Shown: positions 7,663 to 15,900, counted from the stretch's first letter. The stretch: DNA of 51,913 bases from Dolichospermum sp. UHCC 0259 (GCF_009711935.1 NZ_VIKX01000305.1:1-51913); one strand, 5' to 3'. A program made the numbers and translations. Notes: generated by a model not told the origin, from the sequence alone.

Positions 7663-9042
7663 TTAATAGTTGACAATACTTAGCTGACCAATACTATTAA
7701 TTTCGGTAATGGAACTATAATTCCAAACATTTTCAAAGACTAATTTTTCGTTACGGCTGGTGTTAGAATCATAGCTAATTTCTGTAACAAATCTTAAGTC
7801 GGATCTCGACAAATCAAGATTACCTTGGCGTAGTTGGCTAAATTCGATGACTTCTGGGTTTAAGAAGTATTTTCCAGCTTTTTTGTCAATCAGTCTAGCG
7901 CCCCTAGTATTGTAAAATGGTATCCAGCGATTGTTTTGACGAGCATAGATTGTGTAAACTACATTTGCATATCTAGTAACTGGTTTTTCTAGGATATCTA
8001 GTTGTAATACTAAGGCTTTTTGATTGGAATTGACTAATCTTCCTATCTTGAATAAGCCATTCCAGTCTTTGACTCTAAAAGCTTTGGATGAATAGCGTTT
8101 TTCTTTTCTTTGATTTTCGCGTCTATTATTATTATAATAATCACCCCTGCGAGAGTTGTTATTATAATTATCTGCGGTTGTGGTTGTGTTTGTGCTGACG
8201 TTGGTTAGCTGAGTAATACTATTAATTTCGGTAATTGAGCTATAATTCCAAACGTCTTCAAAGACTATTTTTTCGTTACGGCTATTGTTAGAATCATAGT
8301 TGATTTCTGTGACAACTCTTAAGTCGGATCTCGATAAGTCAAAATTACCTTGGCGTAGTTGGCTAAATTCGATGATTTCTGGATTTAAGAAGTATTTTCC
8401 AGCTTTTTTGTCAATCAATCTAGCACCCCTAGTATTGTAAAATGGTACCCACTGATTGTTTTGACGAGCATAGATTGTGTAAACTACATTTGCATATCTA
8501 GTAACTGGTTTTTCTAGGATATCTAGTTGTAATACTAAGGCTTTTTGATTGGAGTTGACTAATCTTCCTATCTTGAATAAGCAATTCCAGTCTTTACTGC
8601 GATAGTATTTGGATGAGCGATAATTTTCTTTTCTACCATATCCACTGTTACGATTATTTCTGTAATCACGATCTCTCCGACGATTATTTCTGTAATCATC
8701 ATCATCGTCGTCATCATCACGATCTCTCCGACGATTATTTTTGTAATCATCATCATCGTCGTCATCATCATCATCACGATCTCTCCGACGATTATTCTGT
8801 TTATGATCGTCTTTTTTAGAAATGAGAAGGTTGGATTTTTCTCCACTGGAGAGATTGGTGAATGAGTTGTTTCTCTCTTCTATGTTAACAGTTTTCCCTT
8901 GTATATCGAGTATTTCTGTTGTTAAAGAAAAAACCTGAGAGGGAACTGACACAACAGCTAAGAGAGAGAAACTTGTAACTGTTAGAGCATTTTTGCACAA
9001 AGAAGTAAACAAATACTTATGTGACATAGTTGTTTTCTGCAT
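7663..9042 (-). CDS. Secreted hypothetical protein with two repeated domains and Asp-rich tracts
   Basis: The protein has 459 residues. A signal-like N-terminus (hydrophobic VTSFSLLAVVSVPSQVFS ending near residue 39) suggests export. A low-complexity region near 80-135 has units of NNRRRDRD followed by eight to ten Asp. Then two copies of a ~130-residue domain follow (about 150-280 and 325-455), each starting KDWN.LFKIGRLVNSNQKAL and ending WNYSSITEINSI. The copies are nearly identical in long DNA stretches, so the duplication is recent. I do not recognise the domain. The acidic/basic tracts could bind cations or surface polymers, which is speculation. A second ATG lies five codons inside. 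Confidence 0.75.
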   Translation of the reverse strand: MQKTTMSHKYLFTSLCKNALTVTSFSLLAVVSVPSQVFSLTTEILDIQGKTVNIEERNNSFTNLSSGEKSNLLISKKDDHKQNNRRRDRDDDDDDDDDDYKNNRRRDRDDDDDDDDYRNNRRRDRDYRNNRNSGYGRKENYRSSKYYRSKDWNCLFKIGRLVNSNQKALVLQLDILEKPVTRYANVVYTIYARQNNQWVPFYNTRGARLIDKKAGKYFLNPEIIEFSQLRQGNFDLSRSDLRVVTEINYDSNNSRNEKIVFEDVWNYSSITEINSITQLTNVSTNTTTTADNYNNNSRRGDYYNNNRRENQRKEKRYSSKAFRVKDWNGLFKIGRLVNSNQKALVLQLDILEKPVTRYANVVYTIYARQNNRWIPFYNTRGARLIDKKAGKYFLNPEVIEFSQLRQGNLDLSRSDLRFVTEISYDSNTSRNEKLVFENVWNYSSITEINSIGQLSIVNY

Positions 9043-9624
9043 TTATTGGTAGATTTTAGGACTTTGCTTATAACAGTATCGGACTGAATATGGTATTTCT
9101 AAGTTCCCAACGCTGTCTAATTTTGTATATTTGATTAGTGGTTTCAAGGATTGAAGAGTATATTGCAGCGAGTAACACTTCGATTATTTATGCGATCGCA
9201 CTATCTGCACTTTACCTTAATTTCCTCATCTCCCGAAAGTAAACTTGCAAATCCCCTTTGATTGAGTAGAAAAAATCTCAGATTTGATATACTAAAAACG
9301 GTTGAGATATGGACTTTTGTAAAATCACGAAAACCCCAGATTTGTAGGGGTAAAGCATGAGCTAAACCCCTACCCATAAAATCAAGTAATTAAGCCGTGT
9401 TGAGTATAAATCGCATTATAGAATAGAAGCATCGTCAATGGAGCAACCTTGATGACAGTCATAAATTAAAAGAATTTGAGCGAATAATGCCAATTGATAG
9501 ACCGTAATGGCACGCATAACAAGAACTACCAAACCCATTTTTTGTGCTATATAGGAAATATTAGACAAAGTTTTCTAAAGTTATTCAACGAGTATTTCAT
9601 GAAAATAATCTTGAAGGAGTAGTT
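9043..9624. other. Intergenic region with hairpin repeat and Rpn relic
   Basis: No gene supported. It contains a HIP1-like site at about 9192, a hairpin GTAGGGGT ... ACCCCTAC (9344-9373), a relic of an Rpn gene 3' end (9471-9503), and the leader of the first intact Rpn copy, whose GTGCTATATAGGAAATATTA segment recurs before the second copy. Confidence 0.6.
9471..9503 (+). pseudogene. 3' relic of a third Rpn gene copy
   Basis: About 33 bp from AGAATTTGAGCGAATAATG onward are the same as the end of the second Rpn copy and its downstream flank (11378-11410), including the last codons and TGA. This suggests that another copy once ended here and was deleted. Confidence 0.65.
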
Positions 9625-10449
9625 ATGGCCGCAAAATACTTTAATCCTTATACAGATTTCGGCTTTAAGAAACTGTTCGGTGAGGAAGGCAGTAAAGATT
9701 TACTCATTGATTTTCTCAACCAACTTCTACCCATACATCATCAAATTCAACAATTAACCTTTAAAAATCCAGAAAATCTAGCTGATACCATAGCAGAACG
9801 TAGAGCCATATTTGATATTTATTGCGAAAGTAAAACTGGTGATAAGTTTATTGTGGAAATGCAAAAAGCAAAAATCAAGCATTTCAAAGATAGAGCCTTA
9901 TTCTATTCCACATTCCCCATTCGTGAACAATCAGAAAAAGGCGATTGGAATTTCTTTTTACTACCCGTCTATTTTATCGCCATTTTAGATTTCGAGTATG
10001 ACGAAAATACAACATCTAAATTTAGGCGCGATGTATGTCTAAAAGATCAAGATGGTGATATTTTCTTTGATAAGTTAAATTTTAAGTTTTTACAAATGCC
10101 ATTATTTAATAAACAGGAAAATGAATTAATAACGCATTTTGATAAATGGTTGTATTTTTTGAAGAACTTAGAAAGTTTTAACCATATACCCGCAATACTA
10201 AATGAACCAATATTTCAGAAAGGGTTTGAAATAGCGGAAATATCTCACTTAAATGTGGAGCAGTATGAACAATACAAGAAGAGTTTAGTGCAGTATTTAG
10301 AAGTAAAAAATGTATTTGATACAGCCTTTGAAGAAGGTGAGAAGTCCGGTATTGAGAAGGTTGCCAAAGCATTGAAAGAGCAAAATATAGCTATAGAAAT
10401 TATTGCAGAATCAACTGGCTTATCATACGAAGCTATTCAAAGAATTTGA
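9625..10449 (+). CDS. Rpn-family PD-(D/E)xK nuclease / putative transposase, copy 1
   Basis: The protein has 274 residues. It begins with the hallmark FNPYTDFGFKKLFGEEGSKDLLIDFLNQLL. The nuclease core is AERRAIFDIYCESKTGDKFIVEMQKA (Asp and GDKFIVEMQ as the D...E.Q acidic pattern), and KDRALFYST follows. The C-terminus has an EEGEKSGIEK linker and a helix-turn-helix-like tail (QNIAIEIIAESTGLSYEAIQRI). This belongs to the PDDEXK_2 group of Rpn-like proteins. AAGGAG precedes the ATG. The next gene is a near-identical copy; together they form a tandem duplication. Confidence 0.88.
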   Translation: MAAKYFNPYTDFGFKKLFGEEGSKDLLIDFLNQLLPIHHQIQQLTFKNPENLADTIAERRAIFDIYCESKTGDKFIVEMQKAKIKHFKDRALFYSTFPIREQSEKGDWNFFLLPVYFIAILDFEYDENTTSKFRRDVCLKDQDGDIFFDKLNFKFLQMPLFNKQENELITHFDKWLYFLKNLESFNHIPAILNEPIFQKGFEIAEISHLNVEQYEQYKKSLVQYLEVKNVFDTAFEEGEKSGIEKVAKALKEQNIAIEIIAESTGLSYEAIQRI

Positions 10450-10536
10450 ACCCAAGACTTGCGATCACTAATCCACTTTTTTGTGCTATATAAGAAATAT
10501 TAGGTAGAATCTTAAAATAAACTTGAGGGAACAATC

Positions 10537-11385
10537 ATGGCTGCAAAATACTTTAATCCTTATACAGATTTCGGCTTTAAGAAACTGTTCGGTGAGGAAG
10601 GCAGTAAAGATTTACTCATTGATTTTCTCAACCAACTTCTACCCATACATCATCAAATTCAACAATTAACCTTTAAAAATCCAGAAAATCTAGCTGATAC
10701 CATAGCAGAACGTAGAGCCATATTTGATATTTATTGCGAAAGTAAAACTGGTGATAAGTTTATTGTGGAAATGCAAAAAGCAAAAATCAAGCATTTCAAA
10801 GATAGAGCCTTATTCTATTCCACATTCCCCATTCGTGAACAATCAGAAAAAGGCGATTGGAATTTCTTTTTACTACCCGTCTATTTTATCGCCATTTTAG
10901 ATTTCGAGTATGACGAAAATACAACATCTAAATTTAGGCGCGATGTATGTCTAAAAGATCAAGATGGTGATATTTTCTTTGATAAGTTAAATTTTAAGTT
11001 TTTACAAATGCCATTATTTAATAAACAGGAAAATGAATTAATAACGCATTTTGATAAATGGCTGTATTTTTTGAAGAATCTGGAAAGTTTTAATCATATA
11101 CCTGCAATATTAAATGAACCAATATTTCAAAAAGGGTTTGAAATAGCAGAAATATCTCACTTAAATGTGGAGCAGTATGAACAATATAAGAAGAGTTTAG
11201 TGCAGTATTTAGAAGTGAAAAATGTATTTGATACAGCCTTTGAGGAAGGTGAGAAAGCTGGTATTGAGAAGGGTATCGAGAAAGGAATTGAGAAAGTTGC
11301 TAAAGCTTTGAAAGAGCAAAATATAGCTATAGAAATTATTGCAGAATCAACTGGTTTATCATACGAAGCTATTCAAAGAATTTGA
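10537..11385 (+). CDS. Rpn-family PD-(D/E)xK nuclease / putative transposase, copy 2
   Basis: The protein has 282 residues and is identical to copy 1 except for one substitution and eight extra residues in the linker (GIEKGIEKGIEK instead of a single GIEK). At DNA level about 519 bases from codon 3 onward are identical between the copies, whereas the last third differs by many synonymous changes. This pattern points to gene conversion of the 5' part and purifying selection on the rest. GAGGGA lies ahead of the ATG. The 88-bp spacer between the copies repeats the GTGCTATATA leader. Confidence 0.88.
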   Translation: MAAKYFNPYTDFGFKKLFGEEGSKDLLIDFLNQLLPIHHQIQQLTFKNPENLADTIAERRAIFDIYCESKTGDKFIVEMQKAKIKHFKDRALFYSTFPIREQSEKGDWNFFLLPVYFIAILDFEYDENTTSKFRRDVCLKDQDGDIFFDKLNFKFLQMPLFNKQENELITHFDKWLYFLKNLESFNHIPAILNEPIFQKGFEIAEISHLNVEQYEQYKKSLVQYLEVKNVFDTAFEEGEKAGIEKGIEKGIEKVAKALKEQNIAIEIIAESTGLSYEAIQRI

Positions 11386-11444
11386 GCGAATAATGCCAAT
11401 TGATAGACTTTGCGATCGCATTACCGACTTTAACCCCATAATAG

Positions 11445-11473
11445 GCGATTCCTACGGAGCGCTTCGCTATCGC
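11445..11473. repeat. 29-bp element inside a HIP1 octamer (filled site)
   Basis: The 29-mer begins GCGATTCCTACGGAGC and ends CGCTTCGCTATCGC. It is the exact reverse complement of 50694-50722 in hsdR. Removing 21 internal bases restores GCGATCGC. The downstream flank TCTCAGCTTTGAGTTAATT follows the intact HIP1 octamer at 12094-12101, which therefore serves as the empty site. Confidence 0.9.
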
Positions 11474-11492
11474 TCTCAGCTTTGAGTTAATT
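11471..11492. repeat. Left direct repeat flanking the TA relic cluster
   Basis: This 22-bp sequence starting CGCTCTCAGC is repeated exactly at 12099-12120. The pair encloses the two orphan antitoxin genes. Confidence 0.85.
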
Positions 11493-11537
11493 ATCATCTT
11501 TGTTATAATTTTATCAACCTTTGCTGTACGGTAAATT

Positions 11538-11792
11538 ATGTCTTTGCAACTCAAAATTAACTATCCAGAAACTTTACCTGATGCTGTTGGTAAAACTAGA
11601 GAACAGTTTGAACAAGAAGCAAAATGGGCAATGGCAGTTAAACTATATGAAATGAAACGTCTTTCTTCTGGTATGGCTGCGGCATTACTGGGAGTAGAGA
11701 GAGTAACTTTTATTCTCAAATTAAATGATTATGGAGTGCCATTAATTGATTTAAGTGCAGAGGAATTATTATCAGATATAGAAAATGCCTAA
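11538..11792 (+). CDS. UPF0175-family antitoxin
   Basis: The protein has 84 residues. It shows the UPF0175 pattern: a strand LKINYPETLPDAVGKTREQFEQEAKWAMAVKLYEM, followed by a helix-turn-helix-like LSSGMAAALLGVERVTFILKLNDYGV and an acidic end. These proteins are antitoxins usually followed, with overlap, by a DUF3368 PIN-type toxin. Here only an 18-codon stub of that toxin follows, so it is an orphan antitoxin. Confidence 0.85.
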   Translation: MSLQLKINYPETLPDAVGKTREQFEQEAKWAMAVKLYEMKRLSSGMAAALLGVERVTFILKLNDYGVPLIDLSAEELLSDIENA

Positions 11793-11838
11793 CACCAGTG
11801 AAATTGTTATTAATATTGATTCTTTAATCTCTAATTGA
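11785..11838 (+). pseudogene. Stub of a DUF3368 (PIN-like) toxin gene
   Basis: ATG 11785 overlaps the antitoxin stop, and the peptide MPNTSEIVINIDSLISN ends at TGA 11836-11838. DUF3368 toxins typically start with a similar strand carrying the first catalytic Asp (IVINTSPLI-like). Everything beyond residue 17 is missing. Confidence 0.6.
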
Positions 11839-12042
11839 AGTTTTAATTTTCTCCCATATCATTACATCATTTGGATTTGCTTCGTAATCAGTAATCCGAC
11901 GATCAAGTTCTCGTTTTTGCGCTGTTGTTAAATCGGGATAAGCCTGTTCTGCTGCGATACTTTCTAAAATATCTTGTACAATCCGAATTCTATCTGCAAT
12001 ACTCAGGGCTTTGATTTCATTTAAAGTTACACTGATGTCCAT
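11824..12042 (-). CDS. Addiction-module antitoxin (ParE/RelE partner family)
   Basis: The protein has 72 residues. The sequence matches the short addiction-module component family: LNEIKALSIADRIRIVQDILESIAAE followed by LTTAQKRELDRRITDYEANPNDVMIWEKIK. Members usually precede a RelE/ParE toxin. In the minus direction nothing of that kind follows; the gene runs into the tail of the UPF0175 locus, overlapping the toxin stub by 15 bp. It is therefore a second orphan antitoxin. A fragment of a paralogue lies at 7441-7495. Confidence 0.85.
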   Translation of the reverse strand: MDISVTLNEIKALSIADRIRIVQDILESIAAEQAYPDLTTAQKRELDRRITDYEANPNDVMIWEKIKTSIRD

Positions 12043-12098
12043 GTTAAGTTACCTCAATAGGAAGATAAGGCATTCATCTATTTTCTAGGATAAGCGAT

Positions 12099-12120
12099 CG
12101 CTCTCAGCTTTGAGTTAATT
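12099..12120. repeat. Right direct repeat flanking the TA relic cluster, with intact HIP1
   Basis: Exact copy of 11471-11492. Here it continues from an intact HIP1 octamer GCGATCGC (12094-12101), the counterpart of the filled site at 11445. Confidence 0.85.
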
Positions 12121-12166
12121 TGAAGGTGCGATCGCATTCTGTCTATTAACAACTAGGTTGGCAGAT

Positions 12167-13684
12167 TTAATTAATGTGGTTTAATTGAGACCATGATCGA
12201 ATTTGCTCTTTAAAATTACGCCACTCGTCATAGATTTCTTTAAATACTGGGTCTTGTTTGGCGTAGAGGTTTAACAATGCCTCGGTTTCTTTTTGTGCAG
12301 CTTTTAGAATTTCACTACTAAACTGTACTAATTCAACACCGTTGTTAGGCAGTTCTTTCAATGCCTGACTATTCTTATGCTCGTATTCAACTAATGTATT
12401 CATATAAACTTCATGACAAGCAGCCTTAAAAATTTCTTGATAGTGGGGAGGTAATTTTCTCCAAACATCCAGATTAACTTGGACATCAAATGTAGTGCTT
12501 GGCTCCCACCAACCGGGGTAGTAATAGAACTTTGCTACGTTATGTAGCCCTAACTGCATATCATCATAAGGTCCAGTCCACTCTACAGCAGAAAATAGTC
12601 CTTGTTCAAGTTTTTTTATAGATTCATCTACTGAAATTGCTTGATTCAAAGAACCATGAGGTATCATACCTAATTTTTGCAAAACTTCTGCTCCTAGCCC
12701 TGGAATACGCATGACTTTTCCTTGAAGATCATTTATGGAATTGACCTTTTCTGTAAACCACCCTCCCATTTGTCCTCCTGTTGTTCCTGCTGGAAAAGGA
12801 ATTATATTTAAATCCAATTTATCTTTGTAAATTGATTGTATATAAGTCAATTCATCATTAGAACTCTTTTTGTAATTGAGCCAAGCAATCTGTTCTTGAA
12901 TATTTAATCCAAAAGGAATTGCACAACCAAAAAAGAGGGATCTATATTTTGGGGTACTGTAGTAAATTCCACCATAGCCACACTGTATGTCACCTGCACT
13001 AACTTTTCTTAGTATTTCCTCTGTCTCTCCAGTTCTCTCTAGCGTAATCTCAAAGCGACCACCCGTCATTTTTTTGACCAAAGTACAGACTTTTTCTGGA
13101 GCGTCATAAAGGATAGTATTTTTAACGCTATCGCTTAAGAATGTCTGCATTTTCCACGAAACAACCGGAAATAGATCAGTTGCAGTGTTATTAGATGTAG
13201 AACGATACTTACCAACTAACCAACCAGCAGTTAATCCTGCCAGTGTACCAGCAGCAGTAGATGTAAAAATTCTGCGATTTACGGAATTTATCGGCTTTTC
13301 CCGCTTGTATGGTTGAGTTGAAAGTGTAACTGCAAGTCCTCTAAATTTGCCAGCAGCAGTCTCTATAAATTGGATATCTCCTTGGTCGTTTGGGTCAGGT
13401 AGATTGTTTATAGTTGCTTTTAGCAAAGCAGCTAGTTCATTTGCTCTGTCTTGACCTATTTCTAAACCAATAGTATTTGGCAAATCCAAAGCATAGACTC
13501 CAAGTTCTCCCCATTTGTCATGAGGCACTTTACCTTGTCGGAGTTCGTCTGCACTATGCTGGAGACATTCTTCAATCTTGTGGAAGTAATCTACAATACG
13601 CTGACGCTTTGCACCTCTAGCCTGTTTTAAACTATCGCTGACTTCAAACAACTTGGTTACAACTTCGACTAATTCCCCTAACAT
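12167..13684 (-). CDS. Membrane-tethered DctP-type solute-binding protein with N-terminal cytosolic domain
   Basis: The protein has 505 residues. Residues 1-~130 form a soluble helical domain I cannot name (LGELVEVVTKLFEVSDSLKQ ... DKWGELGVYALDLPNTIG). Next comes RRIFTSTAAGTLAGLTAGWL (about 138-160), a hydrophobic segment with a twin Arg. The rest is a TRAP-transporter DctP-like domain: GGRFEITLERTGE, a YGGIYY motif, LQGKVMRIPGLGAEVLQKLG with the likely carboxylate-binding Arg near 326, AVEWTGPYDD and KFYYYPGWWEP. A normal DctP has only a cleavable signal. This layout suggests an N-in single-span receptor. No DctQ or DctM permease gene lies in the window, so a sensing role is possible. Confidence 0.82.
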   Translation of the reverse strand: MLGELVEVVTKLFEVSDSLKQARGAKRQRIVDYFHKIEECLQHSADELRQGKVPHDKWGELGVYALDLPNTIGLEIGQDRANELAALLKATINNLPDPNDQGDIQFIETAAGKFRGLAVTLSTQPYKREKPINSVNRRIFTSTAAGTLAGLTAGWLVGKYRSTSNNTATDLFPVVSWKMQTFLSDSVKNTILYDAPEKVCTLVKKMTGGRFEITLERTGETEEILRKVSAGDIQCGYGGIYYSTPKYRSLFFGCAIPFGLNIQEQIAWLNYKKSSNDELTYIQSIYKDKLDLNIIPFPAGTTGGQMGGWFTEKVNSINDLQGKVMRIPGLGAEVLQKLGMIPHGSLNQAISVDESIKKLEQGLFSAVEWTGPYDDMQLGLHNVAKFYYYPGWWEPSTTFDVQVNLDVWRKLPPHYQEIFKAACHEVYMNTLVEYEHKNSQALKELPNNGVELVQFSSEILKAAQKETEALLNLYAKQDPVFKEIYDEWRNFKEQIRSWSQLNHIN

Positions 13685-13831
13685 CCTTGACTCCTGGTAT
13701 GTGATTCTCTATGAAGTTAGGCTAGGTAGCCATGCCTCTAATTTAATAATATAAGTTTAAAATGCTACAATATCATAGCCTATAAACAAATTAAGCTAAA
13801 ATAAAAGAAATAGTAAGATCCTCGCTAGTAT

Positions 13832-14308
13832 ATGGTTACATCAACACAACCAACAACTCAAACCTTATACGATCAAGATTATTACCTGTGGCTGAGAACA
13901 ACCATTAACCAACTTCGCACAGGACAATTTTCTGCTGTTGATTTAGAGAATTTATTAGAAGAATTAGAAACTATAAGTAGAAGTCAAAAACGCACAATTA
14001 CAAATTTATTAATTAAGCTGTTTGTCCATTTACTAAAACTCAAATACTGGGATAAAGAACGAGAACGTAATCAAGGACATTGGAAAGGTGAAATTAGAAC
14101 ATTTCGTATACAAATAAAAGATGAACTTAAAGATAGTCCTAGTTTAAAACCTTACATTTTAGAAATATTTGATGAATGTTATCAAAATGCGAGAAAAGAA
14201 GCATCTGATCGCTCACAACTTCCTCTTGATATATTTCCCGTTATCCCCATTGGTTCATTAGAACAAATTTTAGATGATTGGTTGCCGATACAAAAAAATG
14301 AAGGATAA
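13832..14308 (+). CDS. DUF29 domain-containing protein
   Basis: The protein has 158 residues and spans the complete DUF29 pattern: LYDQDYYLWLRTTINQLRTG, then DLENLLEELETISRSQKRTITNLLIKLFVHLLKL, then a basic HWKGEIRTFR and DIFPVIPIGSLEQILDDWLP. The family is widespread in cyanobacteria and has no established function. It is a single gene, convergent with the glycosyltransferase. Confidence 0.9.
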   Translation: MVTSTQPTTQTLYDQDYYLWLRTTINQLRTGQFSAVDLENLLEELETISRSQKRTITNLLIKLFVHLLKLKYWDKERERNQGHWKGEIRTFRIQIKDELKDSPSLKPYILEIFDECYQNARKEASDRSQLPLDIFPVIPIGSLEQILDDWLPIQKNEG

Positions 14309-14322
14309 AAAATTCATCCTTC
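14300..14322 (+). terminator. Possible hairpin terminator between convergent genes
   Basis: GAAGGAT and ATCCTTC flank a 9-nt A/T-rich loop, overlapping the DUF29 stop codon. It could serve both strands; no strong T-run follows. Confidence 0.35.
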
Positions 14323-14351
14323 ACCCTGCAAAATTTATGGTTTTTATTTCC

Positions 14352-15764
14352 TTATTTCTCAACACCTGTATGGACAGTTTTCACCCATTTGAGGCGTTTT
14401 GGTCGGAAAGACATTCGAGCCGTTGTGCTACTCATAACTACTAACCAATGCAACATATATAAACTGCCGCGCAGGGTTTGTAAAAGTAACATTAAATAGG
14501 TAGATGGTTTAAATTGTTGATCGGAACGAACGTGCTTTAAACCAGCAAACATTCCTACAACTGACATTCCCAAAGATAAGCCAGTGACAGGACCTAATAC
14601 GGGGGGACGATGACGAGCGATCGCCATTAATATATCTGGTATTGCTGCTGTCGGTAAAATATACATTGTCACCATAAAGATCAACAAATCCCAAGTTTTC
14701 TTAGTCCCCATCCGGTTTTCCAGAATAAGATCCCAGTAGTCTAAATAACGTTGATAACCACCTTCTGCCCAACGGTTACGTTGATGCCAAAGGGCTGTAG
14801 CATTGGTGACACCTTCCTCTTCGACGGGAGGATAAAAAACGCATTCAATATCCCATTTATCCAGATGTAAACGGATAGTTAAATCCAGATCATCGGTGAT
14901 AGTTTCCTCATTCCAACCACCGCAACTAGCCAAAGCTTGACGACGGACAAATTGACCATTCCCTCGGAGTTCACCAATGCCACCAATAGCAGTGCGCTGT
15001 TGTTGAAACCAAATATCCAACAACATTTCCGCCATTTGTCCCTTAGTCCAAAAATTCTCCTTAGCATTGGCGATCGCTTTTCGCATTTGTACCGCCCCTA
15101 CCCGATCTTTTTGAAACAACGGAACTATTTGTAATAGCAAATCCGGTGTCACTTGGGCATCAGCATCAAATACAGCAATAATCTCTCCCTTTGTCAGCGG
15201 TAATACTTGATTTAATGCCCCCGATTTGCCCCCACTAGCGTCAGGATCACGCCTAAATACATTAAGTTTTTGATATTCCTGCTTGAGTTGGGCTAATAAT
15301 TGCGGTGTACTGTCCGTACTATTATCATCAATAATCCAGACTTCATATTGACCATTACCGTATTCCAAATTACACAAATTTTTGACTAATCTGGCAATTA
15401 CCGCTTCCTCATTTTTAGCAGCCACCAACACAGAAATAAAAGGCAAATCTCCCTCTATCTCCTGAGAATGGTGGCGGGATTTTGCAAAAATAATCCCCAA
15501 AGCGTGAATCCCTAGCATTGTTGTTAGTCCCAGGACAAATATCGAACCCCAGGAAACTAAATGCAGGGTAATAGTGCCACTCCAGACTATAGTTAAAACT
15601 AGAGCAGCTTTGCCTCTACGGCCTTTAAATCGGCTTGGTGGTAGAGACACGGAATCTGTCCTTACTTCTGATTCCTCATCTACTGATAGGTCAGTGAAGA
15701 TAGAGTCAAGGGGATCAGAGTTTCCGTTATAAGCATCATTTTCAGGACAGGAATTCGCTGGCAT
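14352..15764 (-). CDS. mgdA: Family 2 glycosyltransferase, probable beta-monoglucosyldiacylglycerol synthase
   Basis: The protein has 470 residues. N-terminal membrane helices (ALVLTIVWSGTITLHLVSWGSIFVLG) precede a GT2 domain with VLVAAKNEEAVIARLV, DDNSTDST, DADAQVTP, TDDLDLTIRL and the processive motif QRNRW. Two or three further helices follow. The length and the segment RFKGRRGKAALVLTIVW match my recollection of the cyanobacterial enzyme that transfers glucose from UDP-glucose to diacylglycerol, the first step of galactolipid synthesis. The GT2 membership is certain; the lipid substrate is inferred from family resemblance. A single gene with no operon partner. Confidence 0.8.
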   Translation of the reverse strand: MPANSCPENDAYNGNSDPLDSIFTDLSVDEESEVRTDSVSLPPSRFKGRRGKAALVLTIVWSGTITLHLVSWGSIFVLGLTTMLGIHALGIIFAKSRHHSQEIEGDLPFISVLVAAKNEEAVIARLVKNLCNLEYGNGQYEVWIIDDNSTDSTPQLLAQLKQEYQKLNVFRRDPDASGGKSGALNQVLPLTKGEIIAVFDADAQVTPDLLLQIVPLFQKDRVGAVQMRKAIANAKENFWTKGQMAEMLLDIWFQQQRTAIGGIGELRGNGQFVRRQALASCGGWNEETITDDLDLTIRLHLDKWDIECVFYPPVEEEGVTNATALWHQRNRWAEGGYQRYLDYWDLILENRMGTKKTWDLLIFMVTMYILPTAAIPDILMAIARHRPPVLGPVTGLSLGMSVVGMFAGLKHVRSDQQFKPSTYLMLLLQTLRGSLYMLHWLVVMSSTTARMSFRPKRLKWVKTVHTGVEK

Positions 15765-15900
15765 AGGTTACATAATTCAAAAACATCTATGCTATGTAGC
15801 TTTTATTTACAGAATAATACTGTAACAGATTCCTGGCTACCTAATTAAAACTTGCGGAAAAGTTTTTTGCTCAGGAATAGGAATCATCCCAATTTTATAT

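Noticed and set aside
8613-8819. His/Asp-rich open frame on the plus strand
   Set aside because: It is the complement of the Asp-tract minisatellite in the secreted protein gene; composition is explained by that repeat and no start signal is present.
8568-8846. Met/Ile/Val-rich frame on the minus strand
   Set aside because: It is an alternative frame of the same minisatellite.
9625-11385. Tandem Rpn genes as a composite transposon
   Set aside because: No inverted repeats, target duplications or transposase of a known IS family were found around them; a tandem duplication explains the structure.
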